Shown here piece after piece: positions 6,985-7,485 of a stretch of DNA of 7,485 bases (its first letter is position 1; each line of letters begins with the position of its first letter). This DNA comes from an uncultured Coriobacteriia bacterium. Its GTDB lineage: Bacteria; Actinomycetota; Coriobacteriia; Coriobacteriales; QAMH01. A program made the position numbers and the translations under genes. The stretch is from NCBI GenBank assembly GCA_902478425.1, contig CABSKV010000069.1:1-7485 (forward strand), given 5' to 3'. The notes below the pieces were generated by a model. The model did not search any database, was not told the DNA's origin, and saw only the letters and a list, made by a program, of their open reading frames with translations.

Positions 6985-7485
6985 GAGCGCAGCTCCTCGG
7001 GCAATCCGGCGTTTTCGGTCGCGATGGCCGATTCCAGGCCACCCTCCATCTGGGGTGCGGCCGTGTCGCGCAGCGCATCGCGTTTCTTTCTCGGGCTCTC
7101 CCGGCGACGGTACTTCGTCGTCCTGCTCGACCACAGGTTGATGAACATGATGACGATGAAGCTGAAGATGATGATGACGATGGTCCAGAAGATGGCGATG
7201 TCGGTGTTGCCGTTCATCCACTCGAAGTAGATGGCGATGGGGATGGTGCGCGTGACACCAGCGTAGTTGCCCGCCAGGAACAGCGTCGCGCCGAACTCGC
7301 CGAGAGCGCGCGCGTAGGCGAGTACCGTGGCCGCCGCGATGGAAGACCAGGCAAGCGGCAGCATGAGCTTGAAGAAGATGCGCAGGTTCGACCAGCCGAG
7401 CGTGCGCGCCGCGTCGAGCATGTTGGGATCGAGGTTCTCGAAGGCGCCGCGCGAGCTGCGGTACATGAGCGGAAACGCCACGACG
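6981..7485 (-). CDS. modB: Molybdate ABC transporter permease, C-terminal part (cut by window edge)
   Basis: The visible 167 residues are the C-terminal part of a binding-protein-dependent permease that forms the membrane channel with ModC. The EAA loop, which docks on the ATPase, is present as DAARTLGWSNLRIFFKLMLP. It is followed by the ModB-typical segment ARALGEFGATLFLAGN, and then a final membrane helix (IAIFWTIVIIIFSF and on). The frame is open to base 7485, so the N-terminal part lies beyond the window. The apparent GTG at 7481 is internal, not a start. After the last helix comes a 49-residue charged tail rich in Arg and Lys (6984-7130), longer than ModB proteins usually have. The stop TGA overlaps the modC ATG. 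The binding protein ModA is not in the window and may lie further right. Confidence 0.88.
   Translation of the reverse strand, partial: VVAFPLMYRSSRGAFENLDPNMLDAARTLGWSNLRIFFKLMLPLAWSSIAAATVLAYARALGEFGATLFLAGNYAGVTRTIPIAIYFEWMNGNTDIAIFWTIVIIIFSFIVIMFINLWSSRTTKYRRRESPRKKRDALRDTAAPQMEGGLESAIATENAGLPEELRS
6993..6998 (-). promoter_or_regulatory. Ribosome binding site of modC
   Basis: Read on the minus strand this is GAGGAG, eight bases before the ATG at 6984-6982 and inside the end of modB. It decides the modC start and, with the ATGA overlap, indicates translational coupling to modB. Confidence 0.75.

Noticed and set aside
7141..7185. An ATG/GATG-rich low-complexity stretch resembling a short repeat
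   Set aside because: On the minus strand it is a run of Ile/Val/Phe codons in the last membrane helix of ModB.

Overview
The window is GC-rich DNA holding a compact anaerobic-respiration locus: the end of a respiratory nitrate reductase operon, a complete three-subunit membrane-bound formate dehydrogenase operon, and, converging from the other side, part of a molybdate ABC transporter operon. The first 21 bases are not genomic. They match the 3' end of a Nextera/Tn5 sequencing adapter (19-base mosaic end at 3-21), so this is the untrimmed end of an assembled, probably metagenomic, contig. GC-rich coding and this set of respiratory molybdoenzymes suggest a high-GC anaerobe. A gut actinobacterium of the class Coriobacteriia (Eggerthellaceae-like) is a plausible host, but that is inference; no taxonomic marker is present.

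Layout, left to right. 1-21: adapter. 23-673 (+): NarI, the cytochrome b subunit of nitrate reductase, lacking about 32 N-terminal residues because the contig starts inside the gene. 674-768: a 95-base gap with two perfect hairpins and a GCGAGC strand that can pair with any of three GCTCGC copies. 769-3966 (+): molybdopterin catalytic subunit of an FdnG-like formate dehydrogenase, with cysteine instead of selenocysteine and no Tat signal. 3969-4898 (+): its four-cluster iron-sulfur subunit with a C-terminal membrane helix. 4913-5815 (+): an NrfD/PsrC-type eight-helix quinone-reactive anchor. 5816-5871: a short convergent gap with a hairpin that probably terminates transcription. 5872-6984 (-): ModC, the molybdate transporter ATPase. 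6981-7485 (-): C-terminal part of ModB, the permease, running off the right edge.

How the genes fit together: formate dehydrogenase passes electrons from formate through its Fe-S chain to the quinone pool via the NrfD-like anchor. Nitrate reductase takes them from quinol through NarI hemes to nitrate. Both catalytic subunits need a molybdenum (or tungsten) pterin cofactor, and the neighbouring transporter would supply the metal. The locus therefore reads as a formate-to-nitrate electron transport chain plus its metal supply. It differs from the E. coli Fdn-Nar redox loop in three ways: the formate dehydrogenase appears to face the cytoplasm, it uses Cys rather than Sec, and it uses an NrfD-type anchor rather than the cytochrome b556 FdnI. 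I see no CRISPR array, tRNA, rRNA, insertion sequence or clearly new system.
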